A stretch of DNA of 64,000 nt from Streptomyces glaucescens (GCF_000761215.1 NZ_CP009438.1:4109001-4173000), one strand, 5' to 3'; shown: positions 44,886-54,096, counted from the first letter of the stretch. Notes: generated by a model not told the origin, from the sequence alone. Numbers and translations: made by a program.

Positions 44886-46077
44886 GCCGATGCGCCGGCT
44901 CCTGGAGTCCGCCGCGCGCCTCGACGCGGCCACCCCCGCCTCCCGGGACCGCGCGGCCGACGGGCTGCGCGCCCTCGCCATCCTCGGTGTCGTCGTCGGC
45001 CACTGGCTGGTGACCGCCCTGGTCGCCGACGGCGGCACCCTGCGCACCGACAGCCCGCTGCGGCACCTGCCCGCGCTGGCCACGGTCTCCTGGCTGTTCC
45101 AGACGCTCGCCGTGTTCTTCCTGGTCGGCGGCGAGGCCGCGGCTCGCGGCCTGGCCTCGTCCCGGGCCCGCGGGGAGAGCTACGGACAGTGGCTGAGCGC
45201 CCGCCTCACCCGGCTGTTCGCCCCGGTGGGCGCCCTCGTGGCCCTGTGGACGGCGGCCACCGCGGCCCTCCTGCTGACCGGTGCCGACCCGGCCACGGTG
45301 CGCACCCTGGTGAAACTGGCGCTGTCCCCGCTGTGGTTCCTGGTGGCCTTCGCCGCGCTGACCGCGGCCACCCCGCTGCTCACGCGCGTGAACCCGCTGT
45401 GGCCGCTGGCCGTCGTCCTCCATGTGGACCTCGTGCGCTTCGGCCTGGGCGGCCCCGCCTGGCTCGGCTGGACCAACCTGGTGGCGGGCTGGCTGGTGCC
45501 CTACACGCTGGGCGTGGCCTGGAGCCGGGGCGCACCGGAGCGGCGGCGGGCCGGGTGGATCCTGCTGGGCGGCGGGGTGGCGGTGACGGCGGCGCTGGTC
45601 GCCTGGGCGGGTTATCCGGCGTCGATGGTCGGGGTGCCGGGCGCCGCGGTGTCCAATCTGAACCCGCCGACGCTGGCCGCCGTCACCTTCGGCGTGGCCC
45701 AGTGCGGTCTGGCCCTGCTGCTGCGCGAACCCCTGCGCCGCGTGCTGCGCCGGCCGGTCGCCTGGGCCGCGGTGGCCCTGGTCAACCTCTCCGCCATGAC
45801 GATCTTCCTCTGGCACCAGACCGCCCTGATGGCCACCACGGCCGCCGCCCTCCTCGCCGGCCGGCTCCCCGGCCTGCACACCGTCCCCGGCCACTACGGC
45901 TGGGCCGCCCAGCGGCTGCTGTGGCTGCCGGTGTTCGTCCTCGCGCTGGGCATGTGCTGGATCGCCTTCCGCCACCGGGAGCAGCGCGCCGGAGGGGCCG
46001 GGCACCGCGCGTCCCGGGTGGTCCGCGTCCAGCGCGACCCGCGGGAGCCGGAAGCGGAGGCGGCTCGCCGTGCCTAG
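44878..46077 (+). CDS. Acyltransferase family 3 membrane protein
   Basis: A 399-residue integral membrane protein with about ten helices. The family pattern near the start is RAADGLRALAILGVVVGHWL (active-site His). VSWLFQTLAVFFLVGGEAAA and LARLTRLFAPVGALVALWTA-like helices follow. Such proteins O-acylate cell-envelope sugars or secondary metabolites. It is coupled to the hydrolase upstream, so an acylation and deacylation pair is conceivable. GTG start. The next gene, a sensor kinase, starts within about ten bases. Confidence 0.82.
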   Translation: MREPMRRLLESAARLDAATPASRDRAADGLRALAILGVVVGHWLVTALVADGGTLRTDSPLRHLPALATVSWLFQTLAVFFLVGGEAAARGLASSRARGESYGQWLSARLTRLFAPVGALVALWTAATAALLLTGADPATVRTLVKLALSPLWFLVAFAALTAATPLLTRVNPLWPLAVVLHVDLVRFGLGGPAWLGWTNLVAGWLVPYTLGVAWSRGAPERRRAGWILLGGGVAVTAALVAWAGYPASMVGVPGAAVSNLNPPTLAAVTFGVAQCGLALLLREPLRRVLRRPVAWAAVALVNLSAMTIFLWHQTALMATTAAALLAGRLPGLHTVPGHYGWAAQRLLWLPVFVLALGMCWIAFRHREQRAGGAGHRASRVVRVQRDPREPEAEAARRA

Positions 46078-46087
46078 AGTTGATCAC

Positions 46088-47494
46088 GTGACGGAGACGG
46101 GGAGGGACCGGCACCCGGAGGGGAGCCGGCCGGGGGACTGGCTGCGCGTACTGCGCGCCGACCTGTGGACCTTCCGCGCGGACCCCCTGCCCCCCTTCCT
46201 GTGGCTGCGCTGGCTGCCGCACGGTCTGGTCTGCCTGGCCGGCGTGATCGTGCTGGGCACCAGCGCGTCCCTGCTGGACGACACCTACGGCCAGAACGCC
46301 CAGTACGCGCTGCTGATGTCGGCCGGGCAGGGCGCGGCCGTGGTGCTGGCCCTGTGGCGGCCGGTACCGGCGTGGCTGCTGTCCACGGCGGTCTCCGTGG
46401 CCATCGCCCTGGCCGCCCGGTCCCAGCTGATCTCGGGGCAGAGCGCGCCGGACGCCGCCTGGCCGTGGGCCGCGCCCGGCGTGGCGGCGCACTCCCTGGT
46501 GCTGCTGCTGCTCGCCCTGCGGGTGCCGACCCGGGTGGCCTTCGAGGCGCTGGCCGTGACGGCGCTCGCCACCTATCTCGTCCAGGGCGTCATCGGCGCC
46601 TCCCGCTACGCGGGCACCGGCGTGGTGGCGGTGTCCGTGTTCACGGTCGTCGTCCTGCTCGGCGTGGCCCTGCGCGGACGCCGCGAGGCGCGGGACGAAC
46701 TCGGCCGGCAGACCACCATCACCGCCGAGGAACGCGCCCGCCGCACCGTCCTGGAGGAGCGCAGCAGGATCGCGCGCGAGCTGCACGACGTCGTCGCCCA
46801 CCACATGTCGGTGATCTCCATCCAGGCGCAGGTCGCGCCGCACCTGGTGGACGACCCCTCCGACGAGCTGAAGGAGAACCTGGCGGGCATCCGGCAGAAC
46901 GCGCTGGAGGCGCTGACCGAACTGCGCCGCGTCCTCGGCGTGCTGCGTTCCGAGAACCCCGAGGACCCCTACGGGCTGGGCGAGTCCGGCGCCGGTGCCG
47001 CCCCGGACGCCCCGCAGCCCACCCTGGACCGCCTGGACGCCCTCATCGAGAACACCAGGGCCGCCGGGCTGTGCGTCACCGCGGACGTCCGGGGCGAGCC
47101 CCGCCGCCCGTACCCGCCCGGGGTGGAGCTGTCGGCGTACCGGATCGTGCAGGAGGCGCTCAGCAACGCCCTGCGGCACGCCCCCGGTTCCGACGTCCGC
47201 GTCCGGGTCGGCCACGTGCCCGAGGGTCTGCTCCTGGAGATCACCAACAGCCGTCCGGAGCGGGCCGTGCCGTCCTCCCCGGGAGCCGGGCACGGGCTGC
47301 TCGGCATGCGCGAGCGCGCGGCGATGCTGGGCGGCTACGTCCGCGCGCGGCCGGCCCCGCACGGCGGGTTCGGCGTCGTCGCGTTCCTGCCCCGGGACGG
47401 CGTCGCCCGCGACCCCCTGGACGAGGACGTCCAGGGCCCGCCGGGAGCGGAGTACACCGTTCCCGAGCCCCCGACAGGAGAAGGAATCCCATGA
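46088..47494 (+). CDS. DesK/NarX-type sensor histidine kinase (system A)
   Basis: About 468 residues. The N-terminal half has four or five membrane helices (LPHGLVCLAGVIVLGTSASL, LLMSAGQGAAVVLALWRPVP, LVLLLLALRVPTRV and others). The HisKA_3 dimerisation and phosphoacceptor box is EERSRIARELHDVVAHHMSV (His in ELHD). The ATPase domain has VELSAYRIVQEALSNALRHA and PGAGHGLLGMRERAAML. It phosphorylates the response regulator that starts in its stop codon (47491). I prefer GTG 46088 (VTETGRD), since the kinase of system B starts the same way (VTETPQT); GTG 46070 is also possible. Confidence 0.93.
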   Translation: MTETGRDRHPEGSRPGDWLRVLRADLWTFRADPLPPFLWLRWLPHGLVCLAGVIVLGTSASLLDDTYGQNAQYALLMSAGQGAAVVLALWRPVPAWLLSTAVSVAIALAARSQLISGQSAPDAAWPWAAPGVAAHSLVLLLLALRVPTRVAFEALAVTALATYLVQGVIGASRYAGTGVVAVSVFTVVVLLGVALRGRREARDELGRQTTITAEERARRTVLEERSRIARELHDVVAHHMSVISIQAQVAPHLVDDPSDELKENLAGIRQNALEALTELRRVLGVLRSENPEDPYGLGESGAGAAPDAPQPTLDRLDALIENTRAAGLCVTADVRGEPRRPYPPGVELSAYRIVQEALSNALRHAPGSDVRVRVGHVPEGLLLEITNSRPERAVPSSPGAGHGLLGMRERAAMLGGYVRARPAPHGGFGVVAFLPRDGVARDPLDEDVQGPPGAEYTVPEPPTGEGIP

Positions 47495-48165
47495 CGAGCG
47501 GCACGATCCGCGTACTCATCGCCGACGACCAGCAGATGGTCCGGCAGGGCTTCACCGTGCTGCTCAACACCCAGCCGGACATCGAGGTCGTCGGCCAGGC
47601 GGTGGACGGCCTGGACGCGGTCGCCAAGGTCGCCGAACTCGGCCCCGACGTGGTGCTGATGGACATCCGCATGCCGGAGCTGGGCGGCATCGAGGCCACC
47701 CGCCGCGTCACCGCGTCGACGCAGCGCACCCGCGTGCTGGTGCTGACCACCTTCGACCTCGACGAGTACGTCTACGAGGCACTGCGGGCCGGTGCCTCCG
47801 GGTTCCTGCTGAAGGACGCCTCCGCGGACCAGCTCGCCGAGGCGGTGCGGGTGGTGGCCGCGGGGGACGCGCTGCTCGCGCCCGGCATCACCCGGCGGCT
47901 GATCGCCGAGTTCTCCCGCCTGGACGGCGCGCCCCGCGCCCCGCTCAAGGAGCGCGTCGCGGACCTCACCGAGCGGGAGACGGAGGTCCTGGCGCTGATC
48001 GCGCGGGGCCTGTCCAACGCGGAGATCGCCCGCCACCTCGTCGTCGCGGAACAGACCGTGAAGACCCATGTCAGCCGGATCCTGGTGAAGCTGGGCCTGC
48101 GGGACCGGACGCAGGCGGCGGTGTTCGCGTACGAGTCGGGGCTGGTGCGGCCGACGGGCTACTGA
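47491..48165 (+). CDS. NarL/LuxR-type response regulator (system A)
   Basis: A 224-residue regulator. The receiver domain has VLIADDQQMVRQGF and phosphoacceptor Asp58 in VVLMDIRMPELGG, with TTFDLDEYVYEALRAGASGF and LLKDAS at the output face. The LuxR helix-turn-helix is TERETEVLALIARGLSNAEI then ARHLVVAEQTVKTHVSRIL. It is translationally coupled to its kinase (ATGA). It is a close paralog of the regulator at 49647. Targets are unknown; the block at 48202 is one candidate. Confidence 0.95.
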   Translation: MTSGTIRVLIADDQQMVRQGFTVLLNTQPDIEVVGQAVDGLDAVAKVAELGPDVVLMDIRMPELGGIEATRRVTASTQRTRVLVLTTFDLDEYVYEALRAGASGFLLKDASADQLAEAVRVVAAGDALLAPGITRRLIAEFSRLDGAPRAPLKERVADLTERETEVLALIARGLSNAEIARHLVVAEQTVKTHVSRILVKLGLRDRTQAAVFAYESGLVRPTGY

Positions 48166-48201
48166 ACCGGCCCCGCCGGAAGCGCCGGGGCGACCACGTA
48201 G

Positions 48202-48268
48202 TACCTGAGACGGATGCCGCAGAACCCCTCTCGCTGGTGACGACCGCGGCCCCCGCCCCGGCCTAACG
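48202..48268 (+). promoter_or_regulatory. Shared promoter-like block, copy 2
   Basis: TACCTGAGA, then 53 bases, then TAAC, with AGAACCCCTCT and GGTGACG inside. It repeats the block at 43752 with identical spacing. It ends 9 bp before the GTG of the next kinase gene, so the TAAC(GTT) part may be the -10 of a leaderless or near-leaderless transcript. Confidence 0.5.
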
Positions 48269-48276
48269 TTTCGGAC

Positions 48277-49650
48277 GTGACCGAGACGCCCCAGACGCAC
48301 ACGCCGCCCCCGCCGAACGGCACGGGCACCGCGGATCCCGCGTTCGCCCCGTACAAGCCGCGCAGCCCCGAGTACCGGCTGGCCGCCGACGCCCTGCGCG
48401 GCCTGCGGCAGGACCTGTTCACCGACGCCTTCGCGTACCGCCCGCTGCCCCGCAGGGCCGTGGACGGCCCGGTGGTCCGGCGGCTGGGCGGCCGGTTCCG
48501 GGAGTACGCCTCCTGGACCCCGCACGCACTGATCGCCGCGGCCGCCTTCCTGGCGCTGCTGGTGTCCTCGACGACCCACGGCGGCGGGAACCTGGGACTG
48601 CTCGTCGGCCTGCTCACCCTCGCCCCCGTGGTGCTGACCATGGTCCGCCCGGTCCTCGCGTTCTGGGCGTCGCTGGTCGCGACCCTGATCGCCACCGTCC
48701 TCGACGGCAGCTACAGCGACTGGCCCTGGCCGCCCGGCGCCTTCTTCGCCCACCTGGTGGTGCTGGCGGTCGTCGCGATCCGCACCCGGCCGCGCACCGC
48801 GGCGTGGATATGGGCCCTGACCGCGGTGTACGGCTTCTTCGCCGAGAGCCTCTTCGGCTGGAACCACTACACCGCCAACACGGCGCCCATGCTGGTGGTC
48901 TCCGCGCTGCTCCTGCTCGCCATCACGGTCTGGCACATCCGCCGGGAGGCCGAGCAGGAGGTGACCGCGCAGCAGACGGTGACGGCGGTCGAACGGTCGA
49001 GGCGCACCCTCCTGGAGGAGCGCACCACCATCGCCCGCGAGCTGCACGACGTCGTCGCCCACCACATGTCGGTCGTCGCCATCCAGGCCGAGGCCGCTCC
49101 CTACCGGGTGGAGAACCCGCCGCCGGAGCTGGAGCGCGCCTTCGCGACCATCCGGGAGAACGCGGTGGCCGCCCTCACCGAGCTGCGCCGCGTGCTCGGC
49201 GTGGTCCGCGCCGAGGACTACGAGGCCCCGGACGCCCCCCAGCCCACCCTCGCCGACCTCGACGCGCTGCTCGCCAATGTGCGCGACGCGGGCCTCGACG
49301 CCGGCAGGACGGTGACCGGCGCGGTGCGCGAACTGCCGCAGGGCGTGGAGCTGTCGGCGTACCGGATCGTGCAGGAGGCGCTGAGCAACACCCTCAGGCA
49401 CGCGCCCGGCGCGAGCGCCCGCGTGGAGATCGGCTACGTCCTCGGGGGCCTGGGCGTGCGCATAGTCAACGGGCCGCCGCCCGAGCCGTCCCTCGTCAAA
49501 CCCTCGCCGGGCGCGGGCCACGGCATCACCGGGATGCGCGAGCGGGTCTCCATGCTGAACGGCGAGATGACGGCGGGCCCCACGGACGAGGGAGGGTACG
49601 AGGTGACGGTCTTCCTGCCCGTCCCGGCGACGAGCGAGGATGACGCATGA
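48277..49650 (+). CDS. DesK/NarX-type sensor histidine kinase (system B)
   Basis: A 457-residue kinase with an N-terminal cytosolic part (PKPRSPEYRLAADALRGL-like) followed by four or five helices (ALIAAAAFLALLVSSTT, LLVGLLTLAPVVLTMVRPV, FAHLVVLAVVAIRT). The phosphoacceptor box is EERTTIARELHDVVAHHMSV and the ATPase domain has VELSAYRIVQEALSNTLRHA and PGAGHGITGMRERVSML. It is a paralog of the kinase at 46088, with nearly the same catalytic half and a different sensor half, as expected after duplication and divergence. It overlaps its regulator gene by 4 bp. Confidence 0.93.
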   Translation: MTETPQTHTPPPPNGTGTADPAFAPYKPRSPEYRLAADALRGLRQDLFTDAFAYRPLPRRAVDGPVVRRLGGRFREYASWTPHALIAAAAFLALLVSSTTHGGGNLGLLVGLLTLAPVVLTMVRPVLAFWASLVATLIATVLDGSYSDWPWPPGAFFAHLVVLAVVAIRTRPRTAAWIWALTAVYGFFAESLFGWNHYTANTAPMLVVSALLLLAITVWHIRREAEQEVTAQQTVTAVERSRRTLLEERTTIARELHDVVAHHMSVVAIQAEAAPYRVENPPPELERAFATIRENAVAALTELRRVLGVVRAEDYEAPDAPQPTLADLDALLANVRDAGLDAGRTVTGAVRELPQGVELSAYRIVQEALSNTLRHAPGASARVEIGYVLGGLGVRIVNGPPPEPSLVKPSPGAGHGITGMRERVSMLNGEMTAGPTDEGGYEVTVFLPVPATSEDDA

Positions 49651-50312
49651 CCATCCGCGTGCTGATCGCGGACGACCAGATGATGGTGCGCGAGGGCTTC
49701 TCGGTCCTGCTGAACGCGATGCCGGACATCGAGGTCGCCGGCGAGGCGGTGAACGGCCGGGAGGCCGTCGCGAAGGTCCGCGAACTCGCGCCGGACGTGG
49801 TGCTCATGGACATCCGCATGCCCGAGCTGAACGGCATCGAGGCGACCCGGGAGATCGTCGCCGCGGACGGGGCGGCGAAGGTGCTGGTGCTGACCACCTT
49901 CGACCTCGACGAGTACGTCTACCAGGCGCTGCGCGCGGGAGCCTCCGGGTTCCTGCTGAAGGACGCCTCCGCCCGCCGGCTGGCCGAGGGGGTGCGGGTG
50001 GTGGCGTCCGGCGAGGCGCTGCTCGCCCCTTCGGTCACGAGGCGGCTCATCACCGAGTTCGCCAAGCTGTCCGAGGTCCCGAAGCTGCTGCCGCAGGCAC
50101 AGGAGGCGTACGGCGACCTGACCGACCGGGAGACGGAGGTGCTGGTGCTCATCGCGCACGGCCTGTCCAACGCGGAGATCGCGTCGCGGCTCGTGGTCGC
50201 CGAGTCCACGATCAAGACGCACGTGAGCCGCATCCTGGTGAAGCTGGGCCTCAGGGACCGGACGCAGGCGGCGGTGTTCGCGTACGAGGCGAGACTGGTC
50301 ACCCCGGGATGA
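49647..50312 (+). CDS. NarL/LuxR-type response regulator (system B)
   Basis: A 221-residue regulator. The receiver has VLIADDQMMVREGF and Asp55 in VVLMDIRMPELNG. The helix-turn-helix is TDRETEVLVLIAHGLSNAEI then ASRLVVAESTIKTHVSRIL, and the end is RTQAAVFAYEARLVTPG. The ATG lies in the kinase stop (ATGA). It is so similar to the regulator at 47491 that cross-talk at shared sites is plausible. Confidence 0.95.
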   Translation: MTIRVLIADDQMMVREGFSVLLNAMPDIEVAGEAVNGREAVAKVRELAPDVVLMDIRMPELNGIEATREIVAADGAAKVLVLTTFDLDEYVYQALRAGASGFLLKDASARRLAEGVRVVASGEALLAPSVTRRLITEFAKLSEVPKLLPQAQEAYGDLTDRETEVLVLIAHGLSNAEIASRLVVAESTIKTHVSRILVKLGLRDRTQAAVFAYEARLVTPG

Positions 50313-50356
50313 GCGGCCCCTGGTCAGCGCGGGGTGCGCCGGGCTAGCGTCCGGTC

Positions 50357-51562
50357 ATGGCAGCCTTCGACCCGTGGGACCCGGCGTTCCTCGCCGACCC
50401 GTACCCCGCCTACGCCGAGCTGCGTGCCCGGGGCCGCGTGCACCACTACGAGCCCACGGACCAGTGGCTGGTACCGCACCACGCGGACGTCTCGGCGCTG
50501 CTGCGGGACCGCCGGCTGGGGCGGACGTACCTGCACCGTTTCCGCCACGAGGACTTCGGGCGCACCCCGCCCCCGCCGGAGCACGAGCCGTTCCACACCC
50601 TCAACGACCACGGCATGCTGGACCTGGAGCCGCCGGACCACACCCGGATCCGGCGCCTGGTGTCCAAGGCGTTCACCCCGCGCACGGTCGAGCGGCTGGC
50701 TCCCTACGTGGAGGCGCTGGCCGGGGAGCTGGTCGGCGGGCTGGTGCGGCGCGGCGGCGGTGATCTGCTCACCGAGGTCGCCGAACCGCTGCCGGTGGCG
50801 GTGATCGCCGAGATGCTGGGCGTCCCCGAGTCCGACCGCGCGCCGTTGCGCCCCTGGTCGGCGCAGATCTGCGGGATGTACGAGCTGAACCCGTCCGAGG
50901 AGACGGCGGCCGGGGCGGTCCGGGCGTCGGTGGAGTTCTCGGACTACCTGCGCGACCTGATCGCCGAGCGCCGCAAGGAGCCGGGTGACGACCTGATCTC
51001 CGGGCTGATCGCCGCCCACGACGAGGGCGACCGGCTCACCGAGCAGGAGATGATCTCGACCTGCGTGCTGCTGCTGAACGCGGGCCACGAGGCGACGGTG
51101 AACGCCACGGTCAACGGCTGGTGGGCGCTGTTCCGCAACCCGGACCAGCTGGCGGCGCTGCGCGCGGACCACTCCCTCGTCCCGTCCGCGGTCGAGGAGC
51201 TGATGCGCTACGACACCCCGCTCCAGCTCTTCGAGCGCTGGGTGCTGGACGACATCGAGATCGACGGGACGACGATCCCGCGCGGCGCCGAACTCGCCCT
51301 CCTCTTCGGTTCCGCCAACCACGACCCGGCGGTCTTCACCGATCCGGGCCGGCTCGACCTCGCCCGCGCGGAGAACCCGCACATCTCCTTCAGCGCCGGA
51401 ATCCACTACTGCATCGGCGCCCCGCTGGCCCGTCTCGAACTGGCCGCGTCCATGAGGGCCCTGCTGGAGCGGGCCCCCACCCTGACCCTGGCCGCTGAGC
51501 CGCGGCGCAAGCCGAACTTCGTGATCCGGGGCCTGGAGGGCCTGACCGTGGAGATCCGCTAG
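50357..51562 (+). CDS. Cytochrome P450, CYP107 family
   Basis: A 401-residue soluble P450 monooxygenase. It has the I-helix oxygen-binding segment LLNAGHEATVNATVNG, the ExxR pair in VEELMRYDTP and the haem-thiolate loop FSAGIHYCIGAPLARLEL (Cys near 352). Upstream the substrate-recognition part has LDLEPPDHTRIRRLVSKAFT. Streptomycetes carry a CYP107P-type gene at this position, which this matches in length and context. It would hydroxylate a small, possibly secondary-metabolite or lipid, substrate using ferredoxin from elsewhere. No ferredoxin gene is adjacent. Substrate unknown. Confidence 0.88.
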   Translation: MAAFDPWDPAFLADPYPAYAELRARGRVHHYEPTDQWLVPHHADVSALLRDRRLGRTYLHRFRHEDFGRTPPPPEHEPFHTLNDHGMLDLEPPDHTRIRRLVSKAFTPRTVERLAPYVEALAGELVGGLVRRGGGDLLTEVAEPLPVAVIAEMLGVPESDRAPLRPWSAQICGMYELNPSEETAAGAVRASVEFSDYLRDLIAERRKEPGDDLISGLIAAHDEGDRLTEQEMISTCVLLLNAGHEATVNATVNGWWALFRNPDQLAALRADHSLVPSAVEELMRYDTPLQLFERWVLDDIEIDGTTIPRGAELALLFGSANHDPAVFTDPGRLDLARAENPHISFSAGIHYCIGAPLARLELAASMRALLERAPTLTLAAEPRRKPNFVIRGLEGLTVEIR

Positions 51563-51660
51563 CGACCGGGCTCCGCGGGCACGCGCCCGGCGGGACGCTC
51601 CCGGGGAGACGCGCCCCACGGCCCGGCGGTGGTTCACCGCTCGCGGGGGCGCTCATCGGG

Positions 51661-52560
51661 TCACGCCCGCCGCGGCTCCTGCCCCGACGTGGGCAGCGTG
51701 AGCCCCAGGCCGCCCTCGAAGACCGTCCACGTCCGCCGCCGGACCGGGCCCGCCACCACCGCGTCGGCCCGGTACCGGAAGTCCGCTCCGGACACCGTGA
51801 CCCGGCGCCCGGTCCCCAGGAGGGGTGCCGCCGCGGCGCCGACCGACAGGGGGCGCACCCTGACGGTGGCCGAGCCGGAGCCGTCGGGCGTGACCGACAC
51901 CGCCTCCAGCGGCTGGTCGAGGTCCACCAGCGTCTCGCCGTCCACCTCCACGCGCAGCCGGGCGGGCCCGGTCGCGGCCGGGAGCGCGGCGGTCGTCACG
52001 CGGGCCGGACGCGCCGGCACCAGGGTCCGGACCAGCGACTGGCAGGTCCGCAGCCACGGCCGGCTCACGGCGGTGGCCCCCTCCGGCGCCCGGTGCCCGG
52101 CGGCGGTGAGCGGCGGGATGCCCACCGCGCCGACCACCACCCCGTCGCTGTCGTCGACGAGCAGGTCCAGCCGCCGCTCGGCCCCCTCCAGGACGGCCCG
52201 AGCCGCCGCGACCGTACCCGTCGGCACGCCGAGGGAGCGGGCCAGCGACAGCACCCCGGACCCCGCCCCCACCGGCACCACGGACAGCACACATCCGGCC
52301 AGCTCCCGCTGCCGGTGCAGCAGGGACACGGCGCGCACCAGCGCGCGGTCGTCGCCGACCACCACCGGCCGGCGCGAGCCGCGCCGGGCCAGCATCCGGG
52401 CGAATTCCTCCGGACCGTCCGGGAGGCACACCTTGGTGGCGGCACCCGCTCCGAGCACGTCTTTCGCGATGCGCACGGACTCCGGGTCCACTCGCCGGGC
52501 GACCGGATCGATGATCACCAACAGCCGCTCGGACGTCGCGGAAGTCGCCACCTCGGTCAT
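51661..52560 (-). CDS. Diacylglycerol/lipid kinase-like protein with altered active site
   Basis: A 299-residue protein with the two-domain layout of DagK/YegS-type lipid kinases. The expected nucleotide motif GGDGT is replaced by VVVGDDRALVRAV, and the following GTGND-type loop reads SVVPVGAGSGVLSLARSLGV. The C-terminal beta domain has VEVDGETLVDLDQPLEAVSV, which is normal. The fold is therefore kept but the phosphotransfer motifs are lost, so it may bind a lipid or nucleotide without catalysis. GAGGAAGCGAGGC precedes the ATG. It is divergent from purA and convergent with the P450. A hairpin lies in its leader at 52592. Confidence 0.75.
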   Translation of the reverse strand: MTEVATSATSERLLVIIDPVARRVDPESVRIAKDVLGAGAATKVCLPDGPEEFARMLARRGSRRPVVVGDDRALVRAVSLLHRQRELAGCVLSVVPVGAGSGVLSLARSLGVPTGTVAAARAVLEGAERRLDLLVDDSDGVVVGAVGIPPLTAAGHRAPEGATAVSRPWLRTCQSLVRTLVPARPARVTTAALPAATGPARLRVEVDGETLVDLDQPLEAVSVTPDGSGSATVRVRPLSVGAAAAPLLGTGRRVTVSGADFRYRADAVVAGPVRRRTWTVFEGGLGLTLPTSGQEPRRA

Positions 52561-52591
52561 GCCTCGCTTCCTCGGGTAGCATCTTTGTGCA

Positions 52592-52622
52592 AGAGCCCCT
52601 TGCGCTATTGCGCCAGGGGCTT
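52592..52622. promoter_or_regulatory. Hairpin in the leader between the lipid-kinase-like gene and purA
   Basis: GAGCCCCTTGCGC and GCGCCAGGGGCTTC form a stem of about 13 pairs (one mismatch) around a 4-base loop. On the minus strand it lies about 32 bp before the lipid-kinase-like start, in its 5' leader, where it could attenuate expression or stabilise the message. Confidence 0.5.
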
Positions 52623-52747
52623 CGTCTATTCCGGGGCATCCGGTCCGACGGGTTGCGGCCAACGAAGGTCGCCGGTGTATCACCCGCACACGCGTGGTGT
52701 ACACCCCTTGACCTTGGACATGCCCCGCCCGGAAGGGGTGTACGCGC

Positions 52748-54031
52748 GTGCCCGCACTTGTGCTGCTCGGTGCTCAGTGGGGTGACGAAGGCAAGGGAAA
52801 GGCGACGGACCTGCTCGGTGGTTCCGTCGACTATGTGGTGCGCTACCAGGGCGGCAACAACGCCGGCCACACGGTAGTCGTGGGTGACCAGAAGTACGCC
52901 CTCCACCTGCTCCCTTCCGGAATCCTGTCCCCCGGCTGCACGCCGGTCATCGGTAACGGTGTCGTAGTCGACCCGTCGGTCCTGCTCTCCGAGCTGAGCG
53001 GGCTGAACGAGCGCGGCGTCGACACGTCGAAGCTCCTGATCAGCGGTAACGCGCACATCATCACGCCGTACAACGTGACCGTCGACAAGGTGACGGAACG
53101 CTTCCTCGGCAAGCGCAAGATCGGCACGACCGGCCGCGGCATCGGCCCGACCTACGCGGACAAGATCAACCGCGTGGGCATCCGGGTCCAGGACCTGTAC
53201 GACGAGTCGATCCTCCAGCAGAAGGTCGAGGCGGCGCTCGACGTCAAGAACCAGCTGCTGACCAAGCTCTACAACCGCCGCGCGATCGCCGTCGAGCAGG
53301 TCGTCGAGGAGCTGCTGGGCTACGCCGAGCAGATCAAGCCGTACGTCGCCGACACGGTGCTGGTCCTCAACCAGGCGCTGGACGAGGACAAGGTCGTGCT
53401 CTTCGAGGGCGGCCAGGGCACCCTGCTGGACATCGACCACGGCACGTACCCGTTCGTGACCTCGTCGAACCCGACCGCGGGCGGCGCCTGCACCGGCGCC
53501 GGCGTGGGCCCGACCCGGATCAGCCGCGTCATCGGCATCCTCAAGGCGTACACGACCCGCGTCGGCGCCGGCCCGTTCCCCACCGAGCTGTTCGACGAGG
53601 ACGGCGAGGCGCTGCGCCGGATCGGCGGCGAGCGGGGCGTGACCACCGGCCGGGACCGTCGCTGCGGCTGGTTCGACGCGGTGATCGCCCGGTACGCGAC
53701 CCGGGTCAACGGCCTGACCGACTTCTTCCTCACCAAGCTGGACGTGCTCACCGGCTGGGAGCAGATCCCGGTCTGCGTCGCCTACGAGATCGACGGCAAG
53801 CGCGTCGAGGAGCTGCCGTACTCGCAGACCGACTTCCACCACGCGAAGCCGGTCTACGAGATGCTGCCGGGCTGGAGCGAGGACATCAGCAAGGCGAAGT
53901 CCTTCTCCGACCTGCCGAAGAACGCCCAGGCGTACGTGAAGGCGCTGGAGGAGATGTCCGGCGCCCCGATCTCCGCGATCGGCGTGGGCCCGGGCCGGGA
54001 CGAGACGATCGAGATCAACTCGTTCATCTGA
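52748..54031 (+). CDS. purA: Adenylosuccinate synthetase
   Basis: A 427-residue enzyme that joins IMP and aspartate with GTP in AMP synthesis. Key motifs: VLLGAQWGDEGKGKATDLLG (GTP-binding and catalytic Asp), NAGHTVVVGDQKYALHLLPS (His), TTGRGIGPTYADKI, FEGGQGTLLDIDHGTYPFVT and VTTGRDRRCGWFDAVIAR. GTG start with GGAAGGGG about ten bases upstream. The upstream region has repeated GGTGTAC words (52696-52741), which may be a purine-regulated promoter. Confidence 0.98.
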   Translation: MPALVLLGAQWGDEGKGKATDLLGGSVDYVVRYQGGNNAGHTVVVGDQKYALHLLPSGILSPGCTPVIGNGVVVDPSVLLSELSGLNERGVDTSKLLISGNAHIITPYNVTVDKVTERFLGKRKIGTTGRGIGPTYADKINRVGIRVQDLYDESILQQKVEAALDVKNQLLTKLYNRRAIAVEQVVEELLGYAEQIKPYVADTVLVLNQALDEDKVVLFEGGQGTLLDIDHGTYPFVTSSNPTAGGACTGAGVGPTRISRVIGILKAYTTRVGAGPFPTELFDEDGEALRRIGGERGVTTGRDRRCGWFDAVIARYATRVNGLTDFFLTKLDVLTGWEQIPVCVAYEIDGKRVEELPYSQTDFHHAKPVYEMLPGWSEDISKAKSFSDLPKNAQAYVKALEEMSGAPISAIGVGPGRDETIEINSFI

Positions 54032-54051
54032 TCCGCTCCCACAGCGGCCCC

Positions 54052-54096
54052 CGCTGGGCACCGCCCGTGCGTCACAGCACGGACGGTGCCCAGCGC
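54052..54096 (+). terminator. purA terminator
   Basis: CGCTGGGCACCG...CGGTGCCCAGC with an inner CCGTGC/GCACGG pair and loop GTCACA, followed by GCCTTT. Confidence 0.85.
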
